Shown here: piece by piece, positions 6,009-12,664 of the stretch
Layout: every line of letters begins with the position of its first letter
How positions within the stretch are numbered: the first letter of the stretch is position 1
Assembly (NCBI GenBank): GCA_002441395.1
Contig: DJVZ01000008.1
Coordinates: 1 to 17,593, forward strand
Source: Spirochaetaceae bacterium UBA6243
Lineage (GTDB): Bacteria; Spirochaetota; Spirochaetia; Treponematales; Rectinemataceae
DNA length: 17,593 nucleotides
Direction: 5' to 3'
Notes under the pieces: generated by a model
The model's database searches: none
What the model saw: only the letters and a program-made list of their open reading frames with translations
Told to the model about the DNA's origin: nothing
Position numbers and translations under genes: made by a program

Positions 6009-6970
6009 CAACTGCCTCCCGGGTAACGGATACGCGGGTTGAGAAATCCGTAGAGGAGGTCGGTGATCGCGGTCGACACGACAAAGACCGCCGTGATGAA
6101 GAGCACGCAGACTTCTATGAGTGGCGTGTCCTGGGTTTTGACCGCTGACATGGTCAAGGAACCCAAGCCTGGAAACCCAAACAGAGTCTCAACGACGATG
6201 AGGCCCCCGAAAAGCCAGCCCATGTTCATGCCGATGATGGTTATTGTGGGCAACAGGGCGTTTTTGAGCGCATGTTTGAATATGACTTTCCGCATGGGCA
6301 GGCCTTTCAGAATAGCGGAACGAATATAGTCAGAATTCATCACCGAGATCATCGACGCACGCTGCATGCGGGAAACATAGCCGAACATGACAAGAGTGAT
6401 GGAAAGCGCGGGCAAAACGAGAATATTGAGATTACTCCAAATGCTTTCGCCAATGGGAATTACGCTTGTAATGGGAAACCAGGCGAGCTTTACCGCGAAG
6501 ATCGTCATCAGAATGATGCCTGAGACGAATTCAGGCAGCGCCATCGTAGCCAGTCCGAAGAAAGATATGATCGAGTCGATGATTTTGCCTGCCTTGACCC
6601 CTGCCAGAATGCCAAACACAATTGACAGAGGAACATAAAATAGAAGGGCGAGCAGGGCGAGCACGAGGGAATTGCCCACTTTTCTCCAAAAAATCGAGGC
6701 GATAGGGACGCCTCGCATATAGAGCGAGGTCCCTAAGTCTCCGCGAAGCATTCCCGTCGCCCACCGGCCGTAGCGAACCCACACGGGATCATTCAATCCC
6801 ATGGATTCGCGCAGCGCCGCGACCGCTTGTGGAGTCGCGCTCTGTCCGAGCACTCTCTGGGCGGCATCGCCGGGCATGAGTTCCACAAGCAGAAAGATAA
6901 GAATCGACATGGCGATCAGGGTGATCGCCATGCCACCCAGACGTCTGAAAAATGGCCTGAAAAACGTCAT
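6008..6970 (-). CDS. dppB: Peptide-type ABC importer permease, DppB/OppB family
   Basis: This 320-residue inner-membrane permease pairs with DppC. The N-terminal helix (about 10-33) is followed by the family signature LMPGDAAQRVLG and a periplasmic region ending in GRWATGMLRGDLGTSLYM. Five more hydrophobic helices follow. The EAA coupling loop is YIRSAILKGLPMRKVIFKHA, then LKNALLP. The last helix ends before LLYGFLNPRIRY, the usual C-terminal finish. The length is normal. ATG 6970 overlaps the dppA stop in ATGA, and an AAGGA ribosome site lies inside the last codons of dppA, so translation is coupled. This family carries di/oligopeptides, nickel or other small ligands; the permease does not reveal which. 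Confidence 0.95.
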   Translation of the reverse strand: MTFFRPFFRRLGGMAITLIAMSILIFLLVELMPGDAAQRVLGQSATPQAVAALRESMGLNDPVWVRYGRWATGMLRGDLGTSLYMRGVPIASIFWRKVGNSLVLALLALLFYVPLSIVFGILAGVKAGKIIDSIISFFGLATMALPEFVSGIILMTIFAVKLAWFPITSVIPIGESIWSNLNILVLPALSITLVMFGYVSRMQRASMISVMNSDYIRSAILKGLPMRKVIFKHALKNALLPTITIIGMNMGWLFGGLIVVETLFGFPGLGSLTMSAVKTQDTPLIEVCVLFITAVFVVSTAITDLLYGFLNPRIRYPGGS

Positions 6971-8484
6971 TTCACATCCTTGAGGTGAGCGTATTTGAGT
7001 TGCGGCAGCATAGTGATGGGCTGGCGATAATCTTCTACGGTGTCTTTCATTGCGACAAGATAAGGAACCTGAACATTGATGAGGGTTCCTCTCTCATAGA
7101 ACACTTCCTGAAGCCGGTCGTACAGCGTCTGCCGGGTGGAATCGTCTACCTCTTTGAGTATCTTCGTGATGATTTGATCGACTTCCTGATCGTTGATGTG
7201 GGATTCGTTCCATGGCCCTTGTGAGGTAAACGCCAGATTGAGAAGTACAGATGGATCGATGCGGCCGCCCCAGCCGGTGATAGAGAGCGGTGCATTCATC
7301 CAGTATTGGGAAAGGTACACGTCGCGGGGGTAGCCCTTGAGCTGAATGTTAAAGCCGGCCGGCTCCGCCAATTCTTTTACCGTCTGTGCGAGCGCGGGGC
7401 TGTAGGGATGGTCGGACGCATAATAGAGTTCTACCGAAAGCCCATTCGGATAGCCGGCTTGCGCCAGAAGCGATTTTGCCTTTTCGATATCGCGTCCGCG
7501 CGAGGGAAGCATGTGATATTGCGCGAGAGAATTCATAATCGGCGTTTCATTATAAAAGACATCGGTGTTGAGGGTGCCCTGGCATGCCTTTGCGAGGATT
7601 TCCGGGTCCATGGCATATTTCAACGCCAAGCGGACGCGATTATCATTGAAGGGCGTTCTGTCGGAGGCCATTGAGAGAAATCTCTGCTCTTGATAGGGCG
7701 AGACAACTTTGAATCCATCCGCCTTTTCAAGGCGTTGTTTGATCAGCGGTGTGACCTGAGGGACGATGTCCACCTTCCCGGCTTCAAGCATCTCAACGCT
7801 GGAATCGATGTCAGGCACAAAGTAGATGAGCAACTCGTTAGCCAGTGGATAATCCTTGTCCCAGTAATTCTTGTTGCGGACAAGTTTTGCAGACTCTTTC
7901 TGAATGAGCTTCTCCAGCTTGAATGGGCCGGTACCCATCGGTTTGGTCTCGCCTGACTTCGCGTAGTCGTAGCTCGAGGAAAGTATCGCCATGTTGTAGT
8001 CTGTCATCTGGTAGATGAATGTAGGCCGGACTTCTTTAAGATTGATGACCACGGTGTGTTTATCGGGAGTTTCCACAGAATCGACCACGGAAAAATCCTG
8101 TGCTTTCAGATGCCCGACCGTGGGGTCCTGTGTCCGCATGATGGTGAATTTCACGTCTTGCGAATCGAAATCGCTGCCATCGTGAAACTTTACTCCTTCG
8201 CGGAGCTTTATCGTCCAGACCTTCCCGTCGGGGGTTTCCCACGATGTAGCGAGCGCCGGAACCAGATTGCCTTCGGTGTCTATGTCTACGAGATATTCAT
8301 AAATGCTTGAATCGAGGGAAAATGCCTGGCCGTCCCACACGCCCGGAGTGATAAGGTTTGGGACCTGTTCGGCAATTCGGATTGCCTTATTTTGAGAAGC
8401 TTGCTTGTCTTTCCCAGAACATCCAGAGAATGCAAGCAAGAACACAATCCCAACCGCCAGAAAAAAATACAATTTCTTTTTCAT
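6967..8484 (-). CDS. dppA: Peptide-type ABC importer substrate-binding lipoprotein (SBP family 5)
   Basis: This 505-residue extracytoplasmic solute-binding protein starts with a lipoprotein signal, KKKLYFFLAVGIVFLLAF, then the lipobox FSGC, so it is acylated at Cys22 and tethered to a membrane. Family-5 landmarks appear in order: ATSWETPDGKVWTIKLREGV with KFHDGSDFDSQDVKFTI (about 81-113), MGTGPFKLEK, ALKYAMDPEILAKA and LLAQAGYPNGLSVEL. The ligand-pocket residues do not allow a firm choice between peptides, nickel and sugars. AGGAGGA (8489-8495) lies four bases before ATG 8484. It is the first gene of a four-gene operon in which every junction overlaps, and it is divergent from a MarR-type regulator, which probably controls it. 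Confidence 0.95.
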   Translation of the reverse strand: MKKKLYFFLAVGIVFLLAFSGCSGKDKQASQNKAIRIAEQVPNLITPGVWDGQAFSLDSSIYEYLVDIDTEGNLVPALATSWETPDGKVWTIKLREGVKFHDGSDFDSQDVKFTIMRTQDPTVGHLKAQDFSVVDSVETPDKHTVVINLKEVRPTFIYQMTDYNMAILSSSYDYAKSGETKPMGTGPFKLEKLIQKESAKLVRNKNYWDKDYPLANELLIYFVPDIDSSVEMLEAGKVDIVPQVTPLIKQRLEKADGFKVVSPYQEQRFLSMASDRTPFNDNRVRLALKYAMDPEILAKACQGTLNTDVFYNETPIMNSLAQYHMLPSRGRDIEKAKSLLAQAGYPNGLSVELYYASDHPYSPALAQTVKELAEPAGFNIQLKGYPRDVYLSQYWMNAPLSITGWGGRIDPSVLLNLAFTSQGPWNESHINDQEVDQIITKILKEVDDSTRQTLYDRLQEVFYERGTLINVQVPYLVAMKDTVEDYRQPITMLPQLKYAHLKDVK

Positions 8485-8519
8485 GTGCTCCTCCTAGGTT
8501 CATGATAATGATATATAGC

Positions 8520-8548
8520 ATACTATGATATTTTTGGTGTATCGTCAA
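8520..8548 (-). promoter_or_regulatory. Candidate promoter of the peptide-importer operon
   Basis: On the minus strand TTGACG (8548-8543) is followed after 17 bases by TAGTAT (8525-8520). Transcription would start near 8513, leaving a leader of about 29 bases before the start codon. The match is moderate: five of six and four of six. A second -10-like TATTAT sits further upstream next to the palindrome at 8555-8570, so the exact start is uncertain in this AT-rich gap. Confidence 0.45.
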
Positions 8549-8554
8549 TATAAT

Positions 8555-8570
8555 ACATTGAATTCAATGT
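8555..8570. promoter_or_regulatory. Perfect 16-bp palindrome, candidate MarR operator
   Basis: ACATTGAATTCAATGT is a perfect dyad in the divergent region between the importer operon and the MarR gene. The core TTGAATTCAA resembles operators of MarR/SlyA/OhrR-type regulators, which bind AT-rich 14-18-bp palindromes. It lies six bases upstream of the -35 proposed for the importer operon and would overlap an alternative promoter. No second perfect copy is seen in the window. Confidence 0.65.
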
Positions 8571-8644
8571 TGTTTATATAGATAAAAAATTATTATAACT
8601 AATCAATATATATAATTAAAATTTTAAAGTTACAATTTTATCAT

Positions 8645-8681
8645 TGCATAGAATACATATATATCTAATTAATTGTATGCA
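8645..8681. repeat. Imperfect inverted repeat upstream of the MarR gene
   Basis: TGCATAGAAT (8645-8654) and ATTGTATGCA (8672-8681) match as inverted arms in nine of ten positions, with a 17-base AT-rich spacer. It lies about 65 bases before the MarR start codon and could be a second regulatory site or an mRNA leader hairpin. The surrounding 8485-8745 stretch holds no gene; it is very AT-rich and contains the promoters and the palindrome already listed. Confidence 0.35.
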
Positions 8682-8745
8682 TCCTGTACAAAAGAGACAG
8701 CCTCATATACTATTGAGAGAACTGCATTCGCAGAGAGGAAACAAT

Positions 8746-9228
8746 ATGGACGTTAATGTGAGCGAAGAAGTGCTTTCCACGCTGAGAAAGATAAGCCACG
8801 CTGTAGAACTCTATTCGAGGATACTTTTTCGCGAATATGGATTGACTAGTCCCCAGCTGACAATTCTTACGGCAATATTTCGTTCTGGACCGTTGGCTGT
8901 GACAGATATCGCAAGAAGAGTCAGTTTGAGTCAGGCAACCGTGACGAATATCCTCGGCAGACTCGAACAGCAGGGCTTTATTCTGCGGGCGCGAAGTACC
9001 CAGGACAGAAGAATGGTATACATTGAGCTTACCGACAAGACAAGAAAAATTTTGGAAAAAAATCCCAGCCCTCTTCACACTGACTTTTTAAGCAGATTTG
9101 ATCGACTTCAGGATTGGGAAAAGACCTTGCTCCTGTCTTCTCTCCAAAGAATTGCGAAACTCATGGATGTTGAGCAGCTGGAGGAGCCCGACATTGAGCA
9201 TATGCAGGGGAAAGCGTTGAAAGAATAA
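8746..9228 (+). CDS. MarR-family transcriptional regulator
   Basis: This 160-residue winged helix-turn-helix protein should bind as a dimer to palindromic DNA. An N-terminal dimerisation helix (about 5-28) leads to YGLTSPQLTILTAIFRSGPL, then the recognition region VTDIARRVSLSQATVTNILG, then LEQQGFILRARS and the wing TQDRRMVYIELTDKT, in which the conserved D-R-R is present. The C-terminal helices (about 115-150) complete the dimer interface. I chose ATG 8746, since GAGAGG lies seven bases upstream and homology starts here; a longer frame from a TTG at 8644 is AT-rich leader. It diverges from the peptide-importer operon, and with the perfect palindrome between them it is likely that it represses both itself and the importer. 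The effector is unknown. No terminator follows it clearly. Confidence 0.92.
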   Translation: MDVNVSEEVLSTLRKISHAVELYSRILFREYGLTSPQLTILTAIFRSGPLAVTDIARRVSLSQATVTNILGRLEQQGFILRARSTQDRRMVYIELTDKTRKILEKNPSPLHTDFLSRFDRLQDWEKTLLLSSLQRIAKLMDVEQLEEPDIEHMQGKALKE

Positions 9229-9296
9229 ATAACAGATGATAATTTTGCAAAACAGCTTGTATTTCGCTGTATCGTCATATATTTCAACAAATTATG

Positions 9297-9313
9297 AAAT
9301 ATTGCCAATATTT
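9297..9313. repeat. Hyphenated palindrome before the lipoprotein promoter
   Basis: AAATATTG-C-CAATATTT is a perfect 8-base inverted repeat about one central base, ending eight bases before the -35 of the lipoprotein gene. Such AT-rich DNA may act as an UP element, or the dyad may be an operator. The 9229-9427 stretch otherwise contains no gene, only this, a TTTTGCAAAA palindrome (9243-9252), the promoter and the leader. Confidence 0.4.
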
Positions 9314-9321
9314 TGCATATC

Positions 9322-9350
9322 TTGACATATTTTACAGATTATAATAGAAT
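9322..9350 (+). promoter_or_regulatory. Strong sigma70 promoter of the lipoprotein gene
   Basis: TTGACA (9322-9327, perfect -35) is separated by 17 bases from TAGAAT (9345-9350, five of six). An overlapping TATAAT at 9340-9345 would have only a 12-base spacer and is not the functional hexamer. The start would be near 9357, giving a leader of about 70 bases that contains a GCGCA-AGCTC-TGCGC hairpin (about 9386-9400) before the GGAGGA ribosome site at 9418-9423. Confidence 0.75.
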
Positions 9351-9427
9351 CTCGCAACAGAGAGCAGATGCAGCGCTTCGGTGGAGCGCAAGCTCTGCGC
9401 TTTGTGTTCCTTTTTTTGGAGGATTGT

Positions 9428-10030
9428 ATGAAGCTGGTAAAGGTTATCGGTGGTGTGCTTGTCGCGCTGTTGCTGTTTTCCTGCGGCGCGCCGAAGCTTG
9501 CTCAGACGGACCTCGATGCAGCCAATGCTGCATTTGCCGATGCCCAGAACGCCAAGGCCGACGCGTATGCTCCTGATGCATTCAAGGCTGCTCAGGATGC
9601 AAAAGCCGCACTCGATGCAGAACTCGCCGCTCAGGATGCCAAGACCTCTGGCAAGTCCTACAAGCAGGCGAATGATCTGATTAAAGCTTTTGCAGATGCA
9701 AGCAACAAGGCAAAAGAAGCCGCAGCTACCAATATGGATCAGGTTAAAGGCGAAGTTGCTCAGCTCATTACTGATATTGACACACAGTATGCCAATGTTC
9801 AGGCCCTTGCGCAGGCCGCATCCAAGGATGCAAAGAAAGCCGCCAAGGCGAAGCTCAATGTGAAAGACATCGAAGCGAAAGTCGCTGCTGCTGGCCAGGC
9901 AATCACGGATGCGAAAGCCGCGAATGATTCTCAGGATTATGCGGGTGCCCGCGATCAGCTCAATGCAGTTAAATCCACCCTCGATGAGCTCAAGTCCACG
10001 CTCGAAGCCGCGGGATTCACCGCTCAGTAA
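9428..10030 (+). CDS. Ala/Lys-rich DUF4398-like lipoprotein
   Basis: This 200-residue protein begins with a lipoprotein signal, KLVKVIGGVLVALLLFSC, with acylated Cys19. The rest is almost wholly helical and rich in Ala, Lys, Asp and Gln, with repeated patterns such as AYAPDAFKAAQDAKAALDAE, SYKQANDLIKAFADASNKAK and DYAGARDQLNAVKSTLDELK. The A-P-x-x-F-x-x-A and Y-x-x-A spacing resembles DUF4398, a small helical domain of envelope lipoproteins common in spirochaetes and proteobacteria. It is probably a coiled-coil periplasmic or outer-membrane-anchored structural protein, like a Braun-type spacer; no enzyme motif is present. A perfect-35 promoter, a strong GGAGGA site and a terminator suggest a highly expressed single-gene unit. 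ATG 9428 is fixed by the ribosome site and the signal peptide. Confidence 0.8.
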   Translation: MKLVKVIGGVLVALLLFSCGAPKLAQTDLDAANAAFADAQNAKADAYAPDAFKAAQDAKAALDAELAAQDAKTSGKSYKQANDLIKAFADASNKAKEAAATNMDQVKGEVAQLITDIDTQYANVQALAQAASKDAKKAAKAKLNVKDIEAKVAAAGQAITDAKAANDSQDYAGARDQLNAVKSTLDELKSTLEAAGFTAQ

Positions 10031-10108
10031 GGCCTGTAGGCAAAATTTGTACGAAAAAAAATTGTGAACGCAGCGCGGCGGTAAGTCGTGCCTAGGCTTC
10101 GCAAGAAG

Positions 10109-10145
10109 AAATGGGTCGCCCGAAGCAAGTAGGGCGGCCCATTTT
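10109..10145 (+). terminator. Rho-independent terminator of the lipoprotein gene
   Basis: AAATGGGTCGCCC (10109-10121) pairs with GGGCGGCCCATTT (10132-10144) across a 10-base loop, giving a 13-pair stem with one G-U pair, and ends in a short TTTT. It separates the lipoprotein unit from the lipoate-ligase operon. Confidence 0.8.
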
Positions 10146-10199
10146 CATCCTATCGAGTCTGCCTTCCTTTTATATGCTGCTTTTATTCCTGTCAGTCCT

Positions 10200-10228
10200 T
10201 TGGCATTTAATAAATATTTTTATATATT
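10200..10228 (+). promoter_or_regulatory. Promoter of the lipoate/PDH operon, implying a leaderless mRNA
   Basis: TTGGCA (10200-10205), a 17-base spacer, then TATATT (10223-10228). Both hexamers match the consensus in five of six positions. The usual start, about seven bases downstream, falls on 10235, which is the A of the ligase ATG. No Shine-Dalgarno sequence occurs in the short gap TTCGAAT-like stretch before the ATG, consistent with leaderless translation. Confidence 0.6.
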
Positions 10229-10234
10229 TCGAAT

Positions 10235-11251
10235 ATGCAGATAGTTGCTCAATCATATAAAGTCGTTGCCGATAGTCCGCTCGATATCATTTCCTTTGAG
10301 GAGTGTCTGGTCAGCTCTTGGACAGGCAACAAAATAATTCTGCTTTTCTATGTAAATCCACCTTCAGTGATCATAGGTCGCAATCAGAATTATTGGCGGG
10401 AAGTCTCCCCATCGTGCAAAGTACCAGTGTATCGGCGCTCTTCCGGTGGAGGTGCGGTATACCATGATACTGGCAACTTGAATTGGGCTTTGATTGTGCC
10501 GCGGACCATTCATTCTCAGAATGATGAACTCACTTTCATTGCAAAGGCGATTTCAGAGCTTGGCGTGTATGCCCGTCCTGGTGACAGAGGTGGAATTTTT
10601 GTTTCTATGGGCGATGGTGAAACGAAAGGTAAAATTTCCGGTACAGCCAGGCGGTTTGGCACGCGCAATGTACTGCATCACGGAACCTTGCTTGTTTCCG
10701 CAGACATACAGGCCTTGAAGGCATCTTTGGGCGGAATCCAAATGTTCGAAGATGTATCCATCGCCTCGGTACCTGCTCGTCCGGTCAACCTCACCCGATT
10801 TGTTCCTTCGCTCTCGGTAGACGAAGTCATGTCGCAGATCTCAGGTGTCCTTTCGGATGTGGAGCTGAAAACAATTGACCTTGAGGGATCTTGGGATGAG
10901 CACAGCTCACGGGACGACTCGCTGTTCAAGAATCCCGAAGATTTGGGCGAGGGACCTGATTTCTGTATCGAGCGCGAAGATTTCGATGCCTTCAAGTGTC
11001 AATTTGGTTCACGCGAATGGATTATCGATCGAAGCCCACCATTCTCGGTATTGGTTTCGAGTGACATGTCGCGGGCCGTGGTCAGGATTGAGCAAGGGAA
11101 AATCGCGGAGATACAGCCTCTGGAAGCAGAGGATGAACGTTCGGCCGTGTATGCCAAACATTTGCATACACGGTTCAGCGGCACTCAATTTGATTTTAAA
11201 GTTCCGGAAATATTGGAAAAGGAGCATGTATGGACAAATATGCGGTATTGA
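10235..11251 (+). CDS. lplA: Lipoate-protein ligase A
   Basis: This 338-residue enzyme activates free lipoate with ATP to lipoyl-AMP and transfers it to the lysine of lipoyl domains; the E2 gene downstream encodes the obvious target. The binding loop RRSSGGGAVYHDTGNLN (67-83) and KISGTARR (133-140, with the expected catalytic Lys133) are intact, followed by HHGTLLVS. The C-terminal part (about 250-338; EDFDAFKCQFGSREWIID...) matches the accessory domain of full LplA, so ligation needs no separate partner. ATG 10235 has no ribosome site and lies seven bases past a good -10, so translation is probably leaderless. No lipoyl synthase or octanoyltransferase gene occurs in the window. The 3' end overlaps the next gene by 22 bases. 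All the following genes to 16548 are on the same strand with gaps below 65 bases. Confidence 0.93.
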   Translation: MQIVAQSYKVVADSPLDIISFEECLVSSWTGNKIILLFYVNPPSVIIGRNQNYWREVSPSCKVPVYRRSSGGGAVYHDTGNLNWALIVPRTIHSQNDELTFIAKAISELGVYARPGDRGGIFVSMGDGETKGKISGTARRFGTRNVLHHGTLLVSADIQALKASLGGIQMFEDVSIASVPARPVNLTRFVPSLSVDEVMSQISGVLSDVELKTIDLEGSWDEHSSRDDSLFKNPEDLGEGPDFCIEREDFDAFKCQFGSREWIIDRSPPFSVLVSSDMSRAVVRIEQGKIAEIQPLEAEDERSAVYAKHLHTRFSGTQFDFKVPEILEKEHVWTNMRY

Positions 11252-11688
11252 ATGAAGTACGGTCGCTGATCGATGAAGTCAAATTTGGTGTTCTCGCCAC
11301 GGTTGATGCGGACGGATACCCGCATCAGCGATGGATGAGTCCAGTGCTTTTGCCGCGATTCCCAGGCTCGCTTTTCTGCGTGACGTCCGAGAAGTTCGGA
11401 AAAATAGCGCAGCTCGAGAAGAATCCGCAGGTGTCCTGGATATTCCAAAGCATGGGACTGGATCGGGTTGCGACAGTGCAAGGCCGGGTAGAGATCGTGC
11501 GCGACCCCATGCTGGCAGCAGAAGTACAAGAGGCGATCGGCCCGAGACTCAGAGTGTTCTGGAAATATGCAGAAGATCCTTCAAAACTTGTGGTACTGGA
11601 AACAACCATCGAAGAATATCAATTTTTCGCTCCCCTCAAATCGATAAATGAATATGTGAAGGCAAAGGCGGTGAGTTATGAAAGCTGA
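11230..11688 (+). CDS. Pyridoxamine 5'-phosphate oxidase-like flavin-fold protein
   Basis: This 152-residue protein has the split-barrel PNPOx fold. The core blocks are GVLATVDADGYPHQRWMSPV (19-39), then SLFCVTSEKFGKIAQLEKNP with VSWIF, and RVATVQGRVEIV; the C-terminus EYQFFAPLKSI is typical of the general-stress-protein-26 and related FMN- or F420-binding branch. It is not a full PNPOx (PdxH), lacking the pyridoxamine-site C-terminus, so a vitamin B6 role is not expected. A ribosome site (AAGGAG, 11219-11224) fixes ATG 11230. It overlaps lplA by 22 bases and pdhA by 11, so it is cotranscribed and probably co-translated with the PDH complex. Its role there is unknown; redox sensing or flavin-dependent chemistry are guesses. 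Confidence 0.88.
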   Translation: MDKYAVLNEVRSLIDEVKFGVLATVDADGYPHQRWMSPVLLPRFPGSLFCVTSEKFGKIAQLEKNPQVSWIFQSMGLDRVATVQGRVEIVRDPMLAAEVQEAIGPRLRVFWKYAEDPSKLVVLETTIEEYQFFAPLKSINEYVKAKAVSYES

Positions 11689-12652
11689 ATTCGCCCACTA
11701 TAAAAAAGAAGAGCTGATGCGCATGCTCACCATCATGCAGACCATCAGGACTTTTGAGGAAAAGGCCGGCATGATGTACGGGCTTCGGAAAATCGGCGGC
11801 TTCTGCCACCTGTACACAGGCCAGGAGGCGGTCGCCGCGGGCGCGATTTCCTCTCTGGATTTGTCGAAGGATTACGTGGTCACGGCCTACCGCGATCATG
11901 GGCATGCTCTTGCCTGCGGTATGGATCCGAAGAAGGCAATGGCGGAGCTCTTCGGCAAGGTGACTGGCTGTTCCCACGGGAAAGGCGGTTCGATGCACCT
12001 TTTCGATGTTGAACATCATTTTTTTGGCGGCAACGGCATTGTGGGCGCACAGATACCGGTCGCGGCGGGCGTTGCCTTCGCTCAGCAGTACCAGGGATCG
12101 GATGGTGTGACGCTTTGCTTTTTCGGCGACGGCGCATTCCATCAGGGAGCGGTGCATGAAACCTTCAACCTTGGGAAAATCTGGGATCTGCCCATTGTCT
12201 TTATCATCGAAAACAATCAGTGGGGCATGGGCACAAATTGGAAAAAGGTGTCCGCAGTCGATGATTTTTCGGTGACGGCCGGTGCGTATGGCATGAAAGG
12301 CTCTTCCTGCAATGGCCTCGATGTGCTCGATGTCCGCGCGACAATAGAGAAGGCGGTGGCTGAGGCGCGCCTTGGCCGGCCTTCGCTGGTCGAAGCTCGG
12401 ACCTATCGGTACAAGGGCCACTCCATGAGCGATCCTCAGAAATACCGGACTCGGGAAGAGATCGACGAATACCGGAAGCGCGACGCAATTCAATCTTTCA
12501 GGTCCAGGCTTTCCGAGGAGAAAATTCTTTCCGAGGAAGAATGGAGTGCGCTCACTCAGCGTATCAATACGCAGATCGAAGAAGCAGTGGCTTTTGCGGA
12601 AGAGAGCCCCGAACCAGCGCTTTCGGAACTCTACACCGACATTTACGCGTAA
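11678..12652 (+). CDS. pdhA: Pyruvate dehydrogenase E1 component, alpha subunit
   Basis: This 324-residue thiamine-diphosphate enzyme subunit decarboxylates pyruvate, or possibly acetoin or a related 2-oxoacid, with the beta subunit encoded next. Motifs seen are GGFCHLYTGQEAVAAG (40-55), YRDHGH (71-76), and the TPP signature starting GDGAFHQGAVHETFNL (150-165) and closing with IIENNQ (177-182). The C-terminal YRYKGHSMSDPQKYR is the loop equivalent to the phosphorylation loop of animal E1. The length matches PdhA and AcoA subunits of Gram-positive and spirochaete type. The gene order, beside E1 beta, E2, E3 and LplA, supports a pyruvate or acetoin dehydrogenase; the sequence does not separate the two. 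It starts at ATG 11678 inside the end of the preceding gene (11-base overlap), with GGCGGTGAG nearby as a weak ribosome site. Confidence 0.94.
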   Translation: MKAEFAHYKKEELMRMLTIMQTIRTFEEKAGMMYGLRKIGGFCHLYTGQEAVAAGAISSLDLSKDYVVTAYRDHGHALACGMDPKKAMAELFGKVTGCSHGKGGSMHLFDVEHHFFGGNGIVGAQIPVAAGVAFAQQYQGSDGVTLCFFGDGAFHQGAVHETFNLGKIWDLPIVFIIENNQWGMGTNWKKVSAVDDFSVTAGAYGMKGSSCNGLDVLDVRATIEKAVAEARLGRPSLVEARTYRYKGHSMSDPQKYRTREEIDEYRKRDAIQSFRSRLSEEKILSEEEWSALTQRINTQIEEAVAFAEESPEPALSELYTDIYA

Positions 12653-12664
12653 AGGATGGTCCTT

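Noticed and set aside
9322..9345. TTGACA followed by a perfect TATAAT
   Set aside because: The spacing is only 12 bases; the overlapping TAGAAT at 17 bases is the better -10.
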